From assembly GCA_964447405.1 (NCBI GenBank), contig CAYUSP010000006.1, positions 1-64,000 on the forward strand: DNA of 64,000 nucleotides, in the 5' to 3' direction. The notes under the pieces are model-generated. The model was not told the origin of the DNA. It searched no databases and was given only the letters and a program-made list of their open reading frames with translations. Position 1 is the first letter of the stretch. Every line of letters begins with the position of its first letter. The translations under genes and the position numbers were made by a program. Shown here piece by piece: positions 18,000 to 26,764 of this stretch. The stretch comes from JALNZF01 sp964447405 (GTDB lineage Bacteria; Nitrospirota; UBA9217).

Positions 18000-20018
18000 T
18001 TATGGAACGAGCTGTACGTAGGGAACCTTCTTGACGATCCAGGTGTTCTTATCCTGATCGTAAATGGAGTTCACAAAGCACTTCCAATTGACATCGTCCA
18101 CGAGATCGAAGTCGCCGCGATAGTAGTATCCGGGATACCGCGATTCCTGACGGAACAGGATGTGCTGTGCGTGGGCTTCCACCGACAGAATGCGGTGGTA
18201 GTTTTCCCAGCAGCGCATCAGCTCATGCAGGTTGCTTGCCGCCATCTTGGTCGTGTCTTCCTTGAGCATCTCGAGCTGCCTGAGGCCTTCGTCGAGCATG
18301 GTCTTGGAGGTCATGTACCAGGTGCCGATGCCGCCAAAGTACTCATCAGCGATCTTCTGCAGACGGGTCTGGAGCATTTTCGGCTTGATGTAGTTCGGAT
18401 TGGTTGCCGTGTCCGTGGTGAAGTTCTTGTGCTTCTCATACACCTCGAAGGGCAGATAGAGCTCGGCCGCGATCTGGTCAGCCGTTTCCTTGATGGTCGG
18501 CTTGTAGTCCGGGTGATCGAGCATGTATGCAATGGCGCTCTTTGCTGCGATACGGCCCTCAGCATGCGAGCCAGAGGAGAACTTGTGGCCGGAAGCACCG
18601 CAGATGTCGCCGCACATAAAGAGGCCCGGCACGGTGGACATGCGGTTGTAGCTGCCGCCCGGCCATTTCTTGTTCCACTCTTCCGGCGCGCCGAGGTCCT
18701 CGGGACCGCAGCACCAGAAGCCTGCACAGCCGGCATGCGAACCGAGGAGATAGGGCTCGGTCGGCATGATCTCGGACGGGGTTTTGTCAGGCTCGATGTT
18801 CTTGGAGGCCCAGAGACCAGCCTGGCCAATGCACATATCGAGGAAATCTTCCCATGCTTCCGCCTCGAGGTGCTTCACTTTCTTCTTGCCTTCCTTCTCG
18901 CCGAGCTTCTCGGTGAAGGACTTGTTGATCGCATCCATGGCATGATGGGTGTTCATGAGGATCGGGCCCTTGCCCGCCTTCATGTCCTTCATCATCAGGT
19001 GGTTCCGGATGGCAGTGCCGAGGACATCGACATACTTGCCGTACTTGGCCTTGGCTTCCGCCAGATATTCCGGATTGAGGCAATAATCTTCACCGAGGCT
19101 GTTGGTTGCCTTGGCCTTGAAGAACAGGAACCAGGCGCCCACTGGTCCGTAGCCGTCCTTGAAGCGGGCGGGCACGAAGCGGTTCTCCATCATGGTGAGT
19201 TCTGCGCCGGCCTGCATGCCGAGAGCATAACCGGAGCCGGAATTCCATACCGGGTACCATGCGCGGCCCTGGCCTTCCTGGGTCGACCGGGGACGGAACA
19301 CGTTCACTGCGCCGCCGGCTGCCAGTACCATGACCTTTGCCTTAAAGATGTAGATCTTGTTCTCACGGACGCTGAAACCTGCCGCTGCCGCCACCCTCTT
19401 CGGATCCTTGGCATCATGATATAACTTCACGATGAACACGCGCTCATAGTGGTTGGTCTTTTCACCGGTCGCGGCACGGTTGGTCTCGAGGGCCTTCTTC
19501 GCGGCTTCCGCCACGATGACCTTGTAGGACTCGCCGTTGATCATGATCTGCCACTTGCCCGAACGGACCGGCTTGCCGCCGTCCTTCAGCATGACCTTGC
19601 CGGCTTCCTTTGCCTGGAAACCGTCGAGGGAGAAGCCGTCATCGCCCATCTTCCAGATCGGGAGGCCCCACTCTTCGAAGAGGTGCACGGAATCATCAAC
19701 GTGGCGGCCCAGGTCATAGACCAGGTCTTCACGGGTGATGCCCATGAGGTCGTTGCGCACATATTTTACATAGTCAGCCGGATCGTTCTCACCGCAGTAG
19801 GTGTTGATGGCCGACAGACCCATGGCAACGGCGCCGGACCGGTCAGTCGCTGCCTTGTCCACCATGGTGATCTTGATCTTCTTGGGGTTTGCCCAGCGGG
19901 CGGCTTCGAAGGCCGATCCGCAGCACGCCATGCCGCCGCCAATCAGAAGGACATCGGTTTCGATTTCCTCTACTGCCGGTTTTGCGCAAAACGAAAAATT
20001 ACAGGTTTCCTTTTCCAT
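18000..20018 (-). CDS. aprA: Adenylylsulfate (APS) reductase alpha subunit
   Basis: 672-aa FAD-containing catalytic subunit of dissimilatory APS reductase (APS + 2e- to sulfite + AMP, reversible). The FAD-binding GGGMACCGSAFEAARWA, KAATDRSGAVAMGLSAINTY, the acidic VDDSVHLFEEWGLPIWK, FKDGYGPVGAWFLFFKAKA and the C-terminal HILFRQESRYPGYYYRGDF are all present, and the length matches the family. AAGGAGG precedes the ATG. It lies 14 bp downstream of aprB. Sequence alone does not distinguish the reductive from the oxidative direction. Confidence 0.98.
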   Translation of the reverse strand: MEKETCNFSFCAKPAVEEIETDVLLIGGGMACCGSAFEAARWANPKKIKITMVDKAATDRSGAVAMGLSAINTYCGENDPADYVKYVRNDLMGITREDLVYDLGRHVDDSVHLFEEWGLPIWKMGDDGFSLDGFQAKEAGKVMLKDGGKPVRSGKWQIMINGESYKVIVAEAAKKALETNRAATGEKTNHYERVFIVKLYHDAKDPKRVAAAAGFSVRENKIYIFKAKVMVLAAGGAVNVFRPRSTQEGQGRAWYPVWNSGSGYALGMQAGAELTMMENRFVPARFKDGYGPVGAWFLFFKAKATNSLGEDYCLNPEYLAEAKAKYGKYVDVLGTAIRNHLMMKDMKAGKGPILMNTHHAMDAINKSFTEKLGEKEGKKKVKHLEAEAWEDFLDMCIGQAGLWASKNIEPDKTPSEIMPTEPYLLGSHAGCAGFWCCGPEDLGAPEEWNKKWPGGSYNRMSTVPGLFMCGDICGASGHKFSSGSHAEGRIAAKSAIAYMLDHPDYKPTIKETADQIAAELYLPFEVYEKHKNFTTDTATNPNYIKPKMLQTRLQKIADEYFGGIGTWYMTSKTMLDEGLRQLEMLKEDTTKMAASNLHELMRCWENYHRILSVEAHAQHILFRQESRYPGYYYRGDFDLVDDVNWKCFVNSIYDQDKNTWIVKKVPYVQLVP

Positions 20019-20032
20019 TTATCTATTCCTCC

Positions 20033-20464
20033 TTATTTCTTGATTGTCGGCATGGGCTTCGTGGTGGTGAAGAACCCAACCTGCTTGAGTTTGGACATAT
20101 CTGCTTCAGGCTTGCCCTTGTAGGGGTCGACCGAGCCTTCCGGGGTGGTCCGGATCGGGAATTTGAAGCGCTTCAGGATCCCGTTGCGGAACTTCACAGT
20201 CCACATGATTGAATCCGTGCCTCTCAGCGGAATCACGTTCGCACCCATGGGATTGAAATCCTGGTAGCCTCTGATCTCGATCGCCTGCTGCGGGCAGATC
20301 TTTACGCAGTTGTAGCACTCCCAGCACTGCTCCGTCTCCTGGTTGAAGGCCTTCATGGAATCCCTGTTCAGGGCCATGAGGTCATTGGGGCAGATATACT
20401 GGCAAGCAGTCTTATCTTGCGCCTTGCAGCCGTCGCACTTCTCGGTAATCACATAACTTGGCAT
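20033..20464 (-). CDS. aprB: APS reductase beta subunit
   Basis: 143-aa ferredoxin-like electron-transfer subunit of APS reductase. Two [4Fe-4S] sets are visible: Cys10/13/21/25 with the family-specific long spacing, and Cys47/50/53/57 (CWECYNCVKICP). A C-terminal tail (residues ~75-143, MWTVKFRNGILKRFKFPIR) wraps the alpha subunit in known structures. AGGAGG precedes the ATG. It is placed between sat and aprA in the canonical order. Confidence 0.98.
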   Translation of the reverse strand: MPSYVITEKCDGCKAQDKTACQYICPNDLMALNRDSMKAFNQETEQCWECYNCVKICPQQAIEIRGYQDFNPMGANVIPLRGTDSIMWTVKFRNGILKRFKFPIRTTPEGSVDPYKGKPEADMSKLKQVGFFTTTKPMPTIKK

Positions 20465-20525
20465 GTTATTACTTCCTCCTGTCTATGGAATGTAGTTAAC
20501 TGCAAATGCAGTCGTTCGTCCGTGG

Positions 20526-21764
20526 TTATTTGTTCGTATGCGTGCCTTCCGCGTGGCTGTGCAGCTTGATCTCCACCTTCTCGGTCAGGCCGGCGTAGTA
20601 TTTCTTGAGAATCTCGAGCACTTCGGGGCGGCTGAAATGATCTGCAATGTCCTTGCCCTCGGAAAGCAGTTTCCGAAGCATGGTGCCGGACACCATGACC
20701 CGGTCTTCCTTGCCGTGGGGACAGGTCCTCATGGAGGCCATGCCATCGCACTTATTGCAATAGAACGTATGATCGATATTGAGCGGCTGGGTTTCGAGCG
20801 CGCCCTTCGGGATATCGTTGAAGATCTTCTGTGCATCAAAGGGACCGTAGTAGTCACCCACTCCCGCATGGTCGCGGCCGACGATCAGATGGCTGCAGCC
20901 GAAGTTCTGGCGGAAGAGCGCGTGAAGCAATGCTTCGCGCGGTCCGGCATACCGCATTTCCATAGGATAGCCGCACTGGATTGCTGAGTCCTTTACAAAG
21001 TACTTATCCATGAGTGTGTTGATGGCTTCGGCGCGGACATGGGCCGGGATATCGCCCTCTTTGAGCTTGCCCAGGATCTGGTGGACCAGAACGCCGTCCA
21101 TGGTCTCGATGGCGATCTTGGCGAGGTACTCGTGGGAGCGGTGCATGGGGTTCCGGGTCTGGAATGCAGCGATCGTGCTCCAACCCTTGGCCTCGAACAT
21201 CTTGCGGGTCTCCACTGGCTTCATGTAGATGCCCTTGAACGTCTCGGGGAAATGGGCCTCGGAAAGGACCTTCACCGGACCGGCAAGATTCACCTCAGGC
21301 TGGCCCATGACCTTCTGCACGCCCGGATGACCGGCAACGTCATTGGTGCGGAAGATTTGCTTGCATTCATGCTCCTTGTCGGACTTTGACATGGCATACT
21401 TCTCGGTCACCTTCATGGTGGCCATGATCTCGCCGGACTCTTCATCAACAAGGGTGATCTCTTCGTTCTTCTTGAGCGATGCGGCGAACTCCGTGGATGC
21501 GGAGAGCGTCACCGGAACCGGCCAGAATGTTCCGTCTGCCATCTTATACTTGTCGCAAACACCCTTCCAGTCCTTCTTTGTCATGAAGCCCGTAAGCGGA
21601 GTGAATGCGCCGATGCCCATCATCACAAGGTCTGCGGTCTCGCGCGAGGAGATCTTGAGCTGCTTGAGGCCCTTGGCCTTCTTCAACTCTTTCTGAAGGG
21701 CTGACCCTTCGAGAAGAAGCGGCATAAGCTTCTTCTTTTTACCGTGCGGCTTTACCAGTGCCAT
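20526..21764 (-). CDS. sat: Sulfate adenylyltransferase (ATP sulfurylase), homo-oligomeric type
   Basis: 412-aa Sat converting sulfate + ATP to APS + PPi. The substrate-binding motifs QTRNPMHRSHE (202-212) and GRDHAG (296-301) are intact, with RYAGPREALLHALFRQNFGC between them. A Zn-type Cys/His set (Cys336, Cys339, Cys348, His350) is present. The open frame extends 19 codons upstream, but ATG 21764 has AAGGAGGA 7 nt before it and matches the family N-terminus (MALVKPHG). First gene of the sat-aprBA block; adk lies 75 bp upstream on the same strand. Confidence 0.98.
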   Translation of the reverse strand: MALVKPHGKKKKLMPLLLEGSALQKELKKAKGLKQLKISSRETADLVMMGIGAFTPLTGFMTKKDWKGVCDKYKMADGTFWPVPVTLSASTEFAASLKKNEEITLVDEESGEIMATMKVTEKYAMSKSDKEHECKQIFRTNDVAGHPGVQKVMGQPEVNLAGPVKVLSEAHFPETFKGIYMKPVETRKMFEAKGWSTIAAFQTRNPMHRSHEYLAKIAIETMDGVLVHQILGKLKEGDIPAHVRAEAINTLMDKYFVKDSAIQCGYPMEMRYAGPREALLHALFRQNFGCSHLIVGRDHAGVGDYYGPFDAQKIFNDIPKGALETQPLNIDHTFYCNKCDGMASMRTCPHGKEDRVMVSGTMLRKLLSEGKDIADHFSRPEVLEILKKYYAGLTEKVEIKLHSHAEGTHTNK

Positions 21765-21839
21765 AACTAGTTCCTCCTTACAAGATTTGTAAATATATAT
21801 TCCACTGTGGCTGGAGGCCACAACTCATTCCACATCTGC

Positions 21840-22487
21840 CTAGCCGAGAACGGCGGTCACCTTATTAAAGATGTCATTGATGCTGCCGACGCCCATGACG
21901 GTCTTCATGATGTTCTTTTTGGAGTAATAATCGATGAGCGGCGCGGTCTGCTGCGTGTAGACTTGAAGCCGCTTCTTTATGGTCTCTTCCTTGTCATCGT
22001 CGCGCTGGAAAAGTGCTCCGCCGCACTTGTCGCAGAGGCCCTCTTTTTTCGGGGCTGAGAAGAAGATATTGTACATCTGCTGGCAGCTTTTGCAGGTCCG
22101 GCGGCCCGTGAGGCGCTTCAGGAGATCGTTCATGTCCACGTCAATATTGAGTGCAACGGTAAGGGGCATACCCATGTTGGATAGGATCTTGTCGAGGGCT
22201 TCGGCCTGGGCTGTATTGCGCGGAAATCCGTCGAGAATGAAACCTGATTTGCAGTCGGGCTGTTTAATACGCTCCTCGACAAGGCCGAGTACGATTTTGT
22301 CCGATACGAGCCCGCCCGAATCCATGATCACCTTGGCTTCTTTGCCGAGCGGCGTGCCATCGGCAACTGCCTTGCGAAGAATATCGCCCGTGGAGATCTG
22401 CGGGATTTTGTACTTATCGATCAACATCTTCGCCTGCGTGCCTTTACCGGCACCGGGAGCACCAAGTAGTACCACCCTCTTTGCCAT
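21840..22487 (-). CDS. adk: Adenylate kinase (zinc-LID type)
   Basis: 215-aa long-form adenylate kinase (AMP + ATP to 2 ADP). The P-loop GAPGAGKGT (9-17), the AMP-site TGDILR and DGFPR, and a LID with a four-Cys zinc site (Cys132/135/152/155) are visible. The start is ATG 22487 with GAGGA nine bases upstream; the longer frame adds an unconserved 24 residues. It lies directly upstream of sat on the same strand. APS reductase releases AMP, so this kinase is well placed to return it to the ADP/ATP pool. Confidence 0.97.
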   Translation of the reverse strand: MAKRVVLLGAPGAGKGTQAKMLIDKYKIPQISTGDILRKAVADGTPLGKEAKVIMDSGGLVSDKIVLGLVEERIKQPDCKSGFILDGFPRNTAQAEALDKILSNMGMPLTVALNIDVDMNDLLKRLTGRRTCKSCQQMYNIFFSAPKKEGLCDKCGGALFQRDDDKEETIKKRLQVYTQQTAPLIDYYSKKNIMKTVMGVGSINDIFNKVTAVLG

Positions 22488-22637
22488 CAGGAAAATCCTC
22501 CGTAAATATAGGACTGGTTTTTTAACAGGAGAAGACGGAAGGCGCACAAAGCCCTTCAAGCACTTTTGACCGGCATATAATCGTTGAAATCGATTAACAA
22601 TTCAAGTTAATAATTATAATTTGAATATTAGTTTTGT

Positions 22638-23237
22638 TTATAAATGGAGTTGCGAATGAAGGAATTTGGCAAGTTTTTCAAGCGCTTTACCCCTATGGCT
22701 AAGCCGGTCCTTCTCATTTCCTGACATCTCGGCAAAGGTTCTCGATTCATGTATAGGAATGAAAACGGGATCATAACCGAAGCCTGTACTGCCCTTCGGA
22801 TGATGATTTATGCAACCTATTGCATAGCCCATAAAGGTTTGCACGGTGCTGTCGGGGAAGGCCAATGCCATGCAACAGACGAATCTGGCACCCCTCTTGT
22901 CATCTGGGATATTGTTAAGTTCGGAAAGGAGTTTTTCGTAGTTTTTGACATCATCACCGCCCGCACCGCCCGCATACCTGGCAGAATAAACTCCGGGAGC
23001 GCCGTTCAGGGCATCCACTTCAAGACCCGAGTCGTCGGCAAGCGCGGGTTTGCCTGTACATCGGCAGACCTCAACTGCCTTTTTTATCGCATTTCCCTCA
23101 AAGGTGTCCTGATCCTCGATCGTTTCGGGGCAGGATGGGAAGTTGTCGAGGGAGAGAATGACGACGGGAAGATCCGCAGTTATGCGCTTGATCTCCTCGA
23201 TCTTTTTTTTATTTCGAGTGGCGAGAACGATTTCCAT
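22638..23237 (-). CDS. rdgB: XTP/dITP diphosphatase (RdgB/HAM1 family)
   Basis: 199-aa house-cleaning nucleotide pyrophosphatase removing ITP, dITP and XTP. Visible are the N-terminal VLATRNKKKIEEI, the core LADDSGLEVDALNGAPGVYSARYA, and FGYDPVFIP with SHRGKAL near the end. ATG 23237 matches the family start; an upstream GTG at 23255 would add six residues. No good Shine-Dalgarno sequence was seen. It also releases PPi, like Sat. An AT-rich ~150-bp gap with short palindromes separates it from adk. Confidence 0.95.
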   Translation of the reverse strand: MEIVLATRNKKKIEEIKRITADLPVVILSLDNFPSCPETIEDQDTFEGNAIKKAVEVCRCTGKPALADDSGLEVDALNGAPGVYSARYAGGAGGDDVKNYEKLLSELNNIPDDKRGARFVCCMALAFPDSTVQTFMGYAIGCINHHPKGSTGFGYDPVFIPIHESRTFAEMSGNEKDRLSHRGKALEKLAKFLHSQLHL

Positions 23238-23335
23238 GGAGGGGGACAGTATCACAGAAATCCCTGATTTGCAAGTCGGGATCGATCGGAGGAAATCCTA
23301 TACAATACCTATCGGCCAGAAAGTGCGGTCCCATC

Positions 23336-24439
23336 TCATTTCATTGAAAAGCTGCTCCGAAAGATTCGTTCCAAGTCGCGCTGCTCCGGGATAGTAAGCG
23401 TGAACGGAATATTCCTTGCCGACATGGCGATCGAGGAAAAATCGGCGATTTCGCTGTTGGAAAGCGCTTCTTTTGGTCCAATCAGGCCATCGATCTTTCG
23501 CCTGAACTCGTCCAGTCCGTTCAGACCCAGCATTCCGATGACCTCCCGCACTTTTTCTTCGTGATCAACAGTCAAATACTTCAAATACTCATACATGAGC
23601 AACGCATTGGCCCTGCCATGATCGATCTTTTTGAAATAGGTGAGCGAGTACCCCATGGCATGCAGAGCCGTCGTCCCGGTCTGGGAAATGACCATGCCGC
23701 CCAGGAGGGATGCATAGAGAAGTTTTTCCCGGACTTCCCCGTCTGGATGAGAAATCGCGTCTAGACCAGGGAGGCACGACCCCATGACCTTGATGCCTTC
23801 GCGGGCAACGAACGAACTCATAGCCGATGCTCTTCTAGACAGATAACTTTCCACGAGGTGGGACAAGGCATCGAGCGCCGTATGAATTGTCACCGTTTGA
23901 GGCAGCGTATCTGTGTAAGTCGGGTCCAGAAATGCGAAGCGCGGAAAGATCCCGTCGCTGATGATGAAACTTTTGCTCCGCACCTTGTCATTGGTCATCA
24001 TTGCATACTGGGTCACTTCGCTGCCGGTCCCTGCGGTGGTCGGTACGGCAACAACGGGGAGTGGATCAATGTCCAATTGGTTCGAGAAAAGCTGTTCGTC
24101 GTCGATCTTGTTCCTGGCGAGCACAGCTGCAGCCTTTGCCGCGTCAAGGGGCGACCCGCCGCCGATGCCGATCACAAAGTCAACCCCTTCTCTCACTGCG
24201 ATTTCAGCCGCTTCCCTGGCAGTAGTCGTGGAAGGATTGCTCTCTACCCTGTCAAAGACCACGGAAGTAATAGCCTGCTTCGCCAGCGCCTTCTGAACAT
24301 CGTGCAGCGAGCCGTCGATCCTTGCAGACTTTCGACCAGTCACTATAAGCGCCCTGTGTCCGCAGGCCGTGAAAAGATGGCCCTGGTCCTGAATACATCC
24401 CCTGCCGAAAAGAATCTTCGTCGGCGAATAAAAGTGCAT
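23336..24439 (-). CDS. Iron-containing alcohol dehydrogenase family protein
   Basis: 367-aa group III Fe-ADH. The NAD-binding GGGSPLDAAKAAAVLA, the metal-binding HALSHLVESYLSRRA, and HAMGYSLTYFKKIDHGRANAL are present. Such enzymes reduce aldehydes or oxidise alcohols or diols; the substrate is not predictable. The longer frame adds 22 residues; of the tandem ATGATG, the second (24439) sits six bases after a TATATT box and fits the family start MHFYSPTKILFG. No Shine-Dalgarno sequence, so it is another leaderless candidate. Ends 98 bp from rdgB. Confidence 0.9.
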   Translation of the reverse strand: MHFYSPTKILFGRGCIQDQGHLFTACGHRALIVTGRKSARIDGSLHDVQKALAKQAITSVVFDRVESNPSTTTAREAAEIAVREGVDFVIGIGGGSPLDAAKAAAVLARNKIDDEQLFSNQLDIDPLPVVAVPTTAGTGSEVTQYAMMTNDKVRSKSFIISDGIFPRFAFLDPTYTDTLPQTVTIHTALDALSHLVESYLSRRASAMSSFVAREGIKVMGSCLPGLDAISHPDGEVREKLLYASLLGGMVISQTGTTALHAMGYSLTYFKKIDHGRANALLMYEYLKYLTVDHEEKVREVIGMLGLNGLDEFRRKIDGLIGPKEALSNSEIADFSSIAMSARNIPFTLTIPEQRDLERIFRSSFSMK

Positions 24440-24445
24440 CATGGC

Positions 24446-24451
24446 AATATA
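24446..24451 (-). promoter_or_regulatory. -10 box abutting the Fe-ADH start
   Basis: TATATT on the minus strand, six bases before ATG 24439. No convincing -35 box was found, so the confidence is limited. Confidence 0.4.
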
Positions 24452-24545
24452 CCTGGTAAACTCAATTTGACAGATCCATCGCAGCAAGATGTGCAACCAT
24501 AGCATAGGATGGCGAAGCTTTCAAGATGAGACGAGAACAGCACAC

Positions 24546-24577
24546 AAAAAAAGGCCGGGGCTGTCAGCCCCGGCCTT
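24546..24577 (-). terminator. Rho-independent terminator of the large lipoprotein gene
   Basis: 11-bp GC-rich stem AAGGCCGGGGC/GCCCCGGCCTT (24551-24561/24567-24577) with a 5-nt loop, followed on the minus strand by seven T. It lies 23 bp after the stop of the 24601 gene. Confidence 0.93.
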
Positions 24578-24600
24578 CAAACGTCAGAAAACGATAAGTA

Positions 24601-26241
24601 TTACAGATACGTTGCCCAGGCAAAGCGGAAACTCTGGCCGCCGAACTGATACCCAACGCCCATGTAGTCGAGATTATAGATTGAAGTAGAAAGCGAGTTG
24701 TAGTGAAACTTACCCTTGCCATCTGAAGGAGCCGATACATCGATGGTCGAAGTGGCGAAATCAATCCCATTCGTCTGCAGTGATCTACGGTTTGTATCAC
24801 CAGTTATGCCGTACATATCATCCATGGATATCTCGAACCCGCCCATCAGGCTGTTCAGCAGTGCCGTATCGGTAACCTGCACATAGGCGGTACCGCTCCA
24901 CTGATACCATCTTACATTTATCGCGTTGATCCCTTTGTCCACAGTCCCATCCAATACGAGCTGGACGGCAGGCACGATAATGATCGGCTTGCCGCTGGCA
25001 TCCACCGGTTTGGCCAGGGAGAACTCGAAAACGGCGACAGTCGTACTGTTGCGGGACAGGACCCAGTCACCTGAGGGGAATGCGGTTATCAACTGGCTTG
25101 CCCGGTCTCCGGTGACGAACTGCAGATGCCAGTCGTTTGTTGTATTGCTCTTCCGAAAATACAGAGGCTCCGTGTTCTTGAAGCACTGGGTATAGGCACC
25201 GCTGTTCAGATCGGATCGTACACCCGTGGCGGTCGCTCCTGTCGTCAGCGGCGAACCGATGCTGTAGGTTACGCTCTGGACGGATAACGGCTGCGGCGGG
25301 GCAAGTGTGTACACCACCGTCGGCGGCCCGCTAATCGGGCAGATTGCATCGAAGTCAGTCTTGGTATAGTAGTCGTTCAGGTCAAAATAAAGCTGATACC
25401 CCTCATATTTCCCTCCGATATCGTATGCCGCCGTGCCTGCAAGCGCCGAATAGACACCGGTGAACACAAAGCTCTGCTGCGCTGACTTGCACTTGTTGTT
25501 CGCGATATCGCAATTCCGGATCACGTCCTTGATCGTTCCCAGGATATCGTCCATTCTTGCCATGGCCACGAGGCTGCTCGCGCTCATGGTGACATTGCTG
25601 GCCAGGCTGGAGACTGAAAGCGTCGCGACGCCGCTCGTAGCGTCCACGGTCCCGATCTGCAGCGTGGTCGGTGTAAAGGCGCTCAAGGGGATCGAAAGAA
25701 GGGTGTCATAGGTCGCATCGCCCTGCAGCGCTATGACTCCGACCGGAGAAACGCCGGCCATTTTAACAAGCATCCAGTCAACATCAAAAACCGTACTGTC
25801 CGCATAGCCGCCGGCATCTATGGTCGGAACCTTTGCCTTGATCTCAGCCATGGTCATGGTCTTTTCCAGCGTGAATGAGAACGTGCCGCCCGTGCTGATC
25901 GCCGAGGTCTTCCGAAGCATAAAGTTGACCGGATCGATGTTCGCGCCCTGCATTTTGGCGATCGGCACTGCCCAGACAGCATCGGTGACTGGCGGCGCAG
26001 CGCTCATCGATCTAAATGCAGCCGCTCCTCCAGCCCCGGCGATCGTGCCAGACAACTGAACAGATGTCGTTGATGCATTGCCCGTCGGGGTTGTGGTCGT
26101 CCCTGTTGTCGTTGTCGTCACGGGTGTCACTGTTGAGTCGCCGGAACTGCTGCTCTTGCCGCAACCGGTGAAAAGAAACACTGAACCAATCATTACCAGC
26201 AATAAAACCATAATCCCCATTCTGTTTTTGAACTGGCCCAT
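24601..26241 (-). CDS. Large secreted lipoprotein of unknown function
   Basis: 546-aa protein with a lipoprotein signal peptide (hydrophobic residues ~8-25, lipobox FTGC). A Ser/Thr/Gly-rich linker follows (residues ~28-60), then a long domain rich in beta-strand and aromatic residues with recurrent T/S/V patterns. No known domain was recognised. The C-terminus ends GGQSFRFAWATYL. ATG 26241 is preceded by a GAAGGGGG ribosome site; the longer frame adds 19 residues ahead of the signal. It is monocistronic with its own terminator. Probably anchored in the outer membrane and exposed to the periplasm or surface. Confidence 0.8.
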   Translation of the reverse strand: MGQFKNRMGIMVLLLVMIGSVFLFTGCGKSSSSGDSTVTPVTTTTTGTTTTPTGNASTTSVQLSGTIAGAGGAAAFRSMSAAPPVTDAVWAVPIAKMQGANIDPVNFMLRKTSAISTGGTFSFTLEKTMTMAEIKAKVPTIDAGGYADSTVFDVDWMLVKMAGVSPVGVIALQGDATYDTLLSIPLSAFTPTTLQIGTVDATSGVATLSVSSLASNVTMSASSLVAMARMDDILGTIKDVIRNCDIANNKCKSAQQSFVFTGVYSALAGTAAYDIGGKYEGYQLYFDLNDYYTKTDFDAICPISGPPTVVYTLAPPQPLSVQSVTYSIGSPLTTGATATGVRSDLNSGAYTQCFKNTEPLYFRKSNTTNDWHLQFVTGDRASQLITAFPSGDWVLSRNSTTVAVFEFSLAKPVDASGKPIIIVPAVQLVLDGTVDKGINAINVRWYQWSGTAYVQVTDTALLNSLMGGFEISMDDMYGITGDTNRRSLQTNGIDFATSTIDVSAPSDGKGKFHYNSLSTSIYNLDYMGVGYQFGGQSFRFAWATYL

Positions 26242-26413
26242 CAATTGATCCCCCTTCCGCTTTATTAATATTTTGAATGCAATGCGATAGACATCCATTG
26301 CCCTGCCTGCAACACCCTCAGTTCAATATAGTATCCTGCGATATGAGACTTGTCAACAATAAATAGTCATCACTAAATTAAACGGGCATAGCCCCTTGCC
26401 GGCCCCCTATGCC

Positions 26414-26764
26414 TCACTTCACCTGGCTGGGTTTGAGGATCCTGTACTCAAGGAATCCCTCCTCTGCCTTGACCTTTTTGTAGAACTCGCATTCGAAACA
26501 CCCAACCTGCTTCCTGACAAAAGTGCCCTGCGGCTCGCCGTCGCAGTACGTGCCGGCGATGGCCCAGCAGATGCGGCCACCGTTCTTCCCGTTGTTCAAT
26601 CCATCAGCTTCGCGGTCAAGCGGCGTCAGGCACACGCCAAGCTCGGAGGCTCTGCTCCCCCCGGGCTCCCTGCCGCATTGAAAGAATTCCCAACAGTTCT
26701 GCCGAATCATGCTTGCATCCTTGTCGCATACCTCCCGGGGGAAATCGTCATTGCACAGCTGCAT
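26414..26764 (-). CDS. Stand-alone two-CW domain protein
   Basis: 116-aa Cys-rich protein whose core is the two-CW motif: CW at 24-25, Cys30, Cys45, CW at 66-67, Cys74, then Cys89-x2-Cys92, with AGTYCDGEPQGTF between. The same arrangement is found inside the histidine kinase at 59036. A metal or Fe-S site is inferred from the Cys spacing; the function of the family is not established. Its ATG overlaps the stop of the upstream cNMP/GAF gene (TAATG), implying coupling; Met19 (26710), with AAGGA upstream, is an alternative start. Confidence 0.8.
   Translation of the reverse strand: MQLCNDDFPREVCDKDASMIRQNCWEFFQCGREPGGSRASELGVCLTPLDREADGLNNGKNGGRICWAIAGTYCDGEPQGTFVRKQVGCFECEFYKKVKAEEGFLEYRILKPSQVK

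Noticed and set aside
18162..19424. 420-aa open frame on the plus strand
   Set aside because: Exactly antisense to aprA. Its codon pattern mirrors the GC-rich third positions of aprA and no domain is visible.
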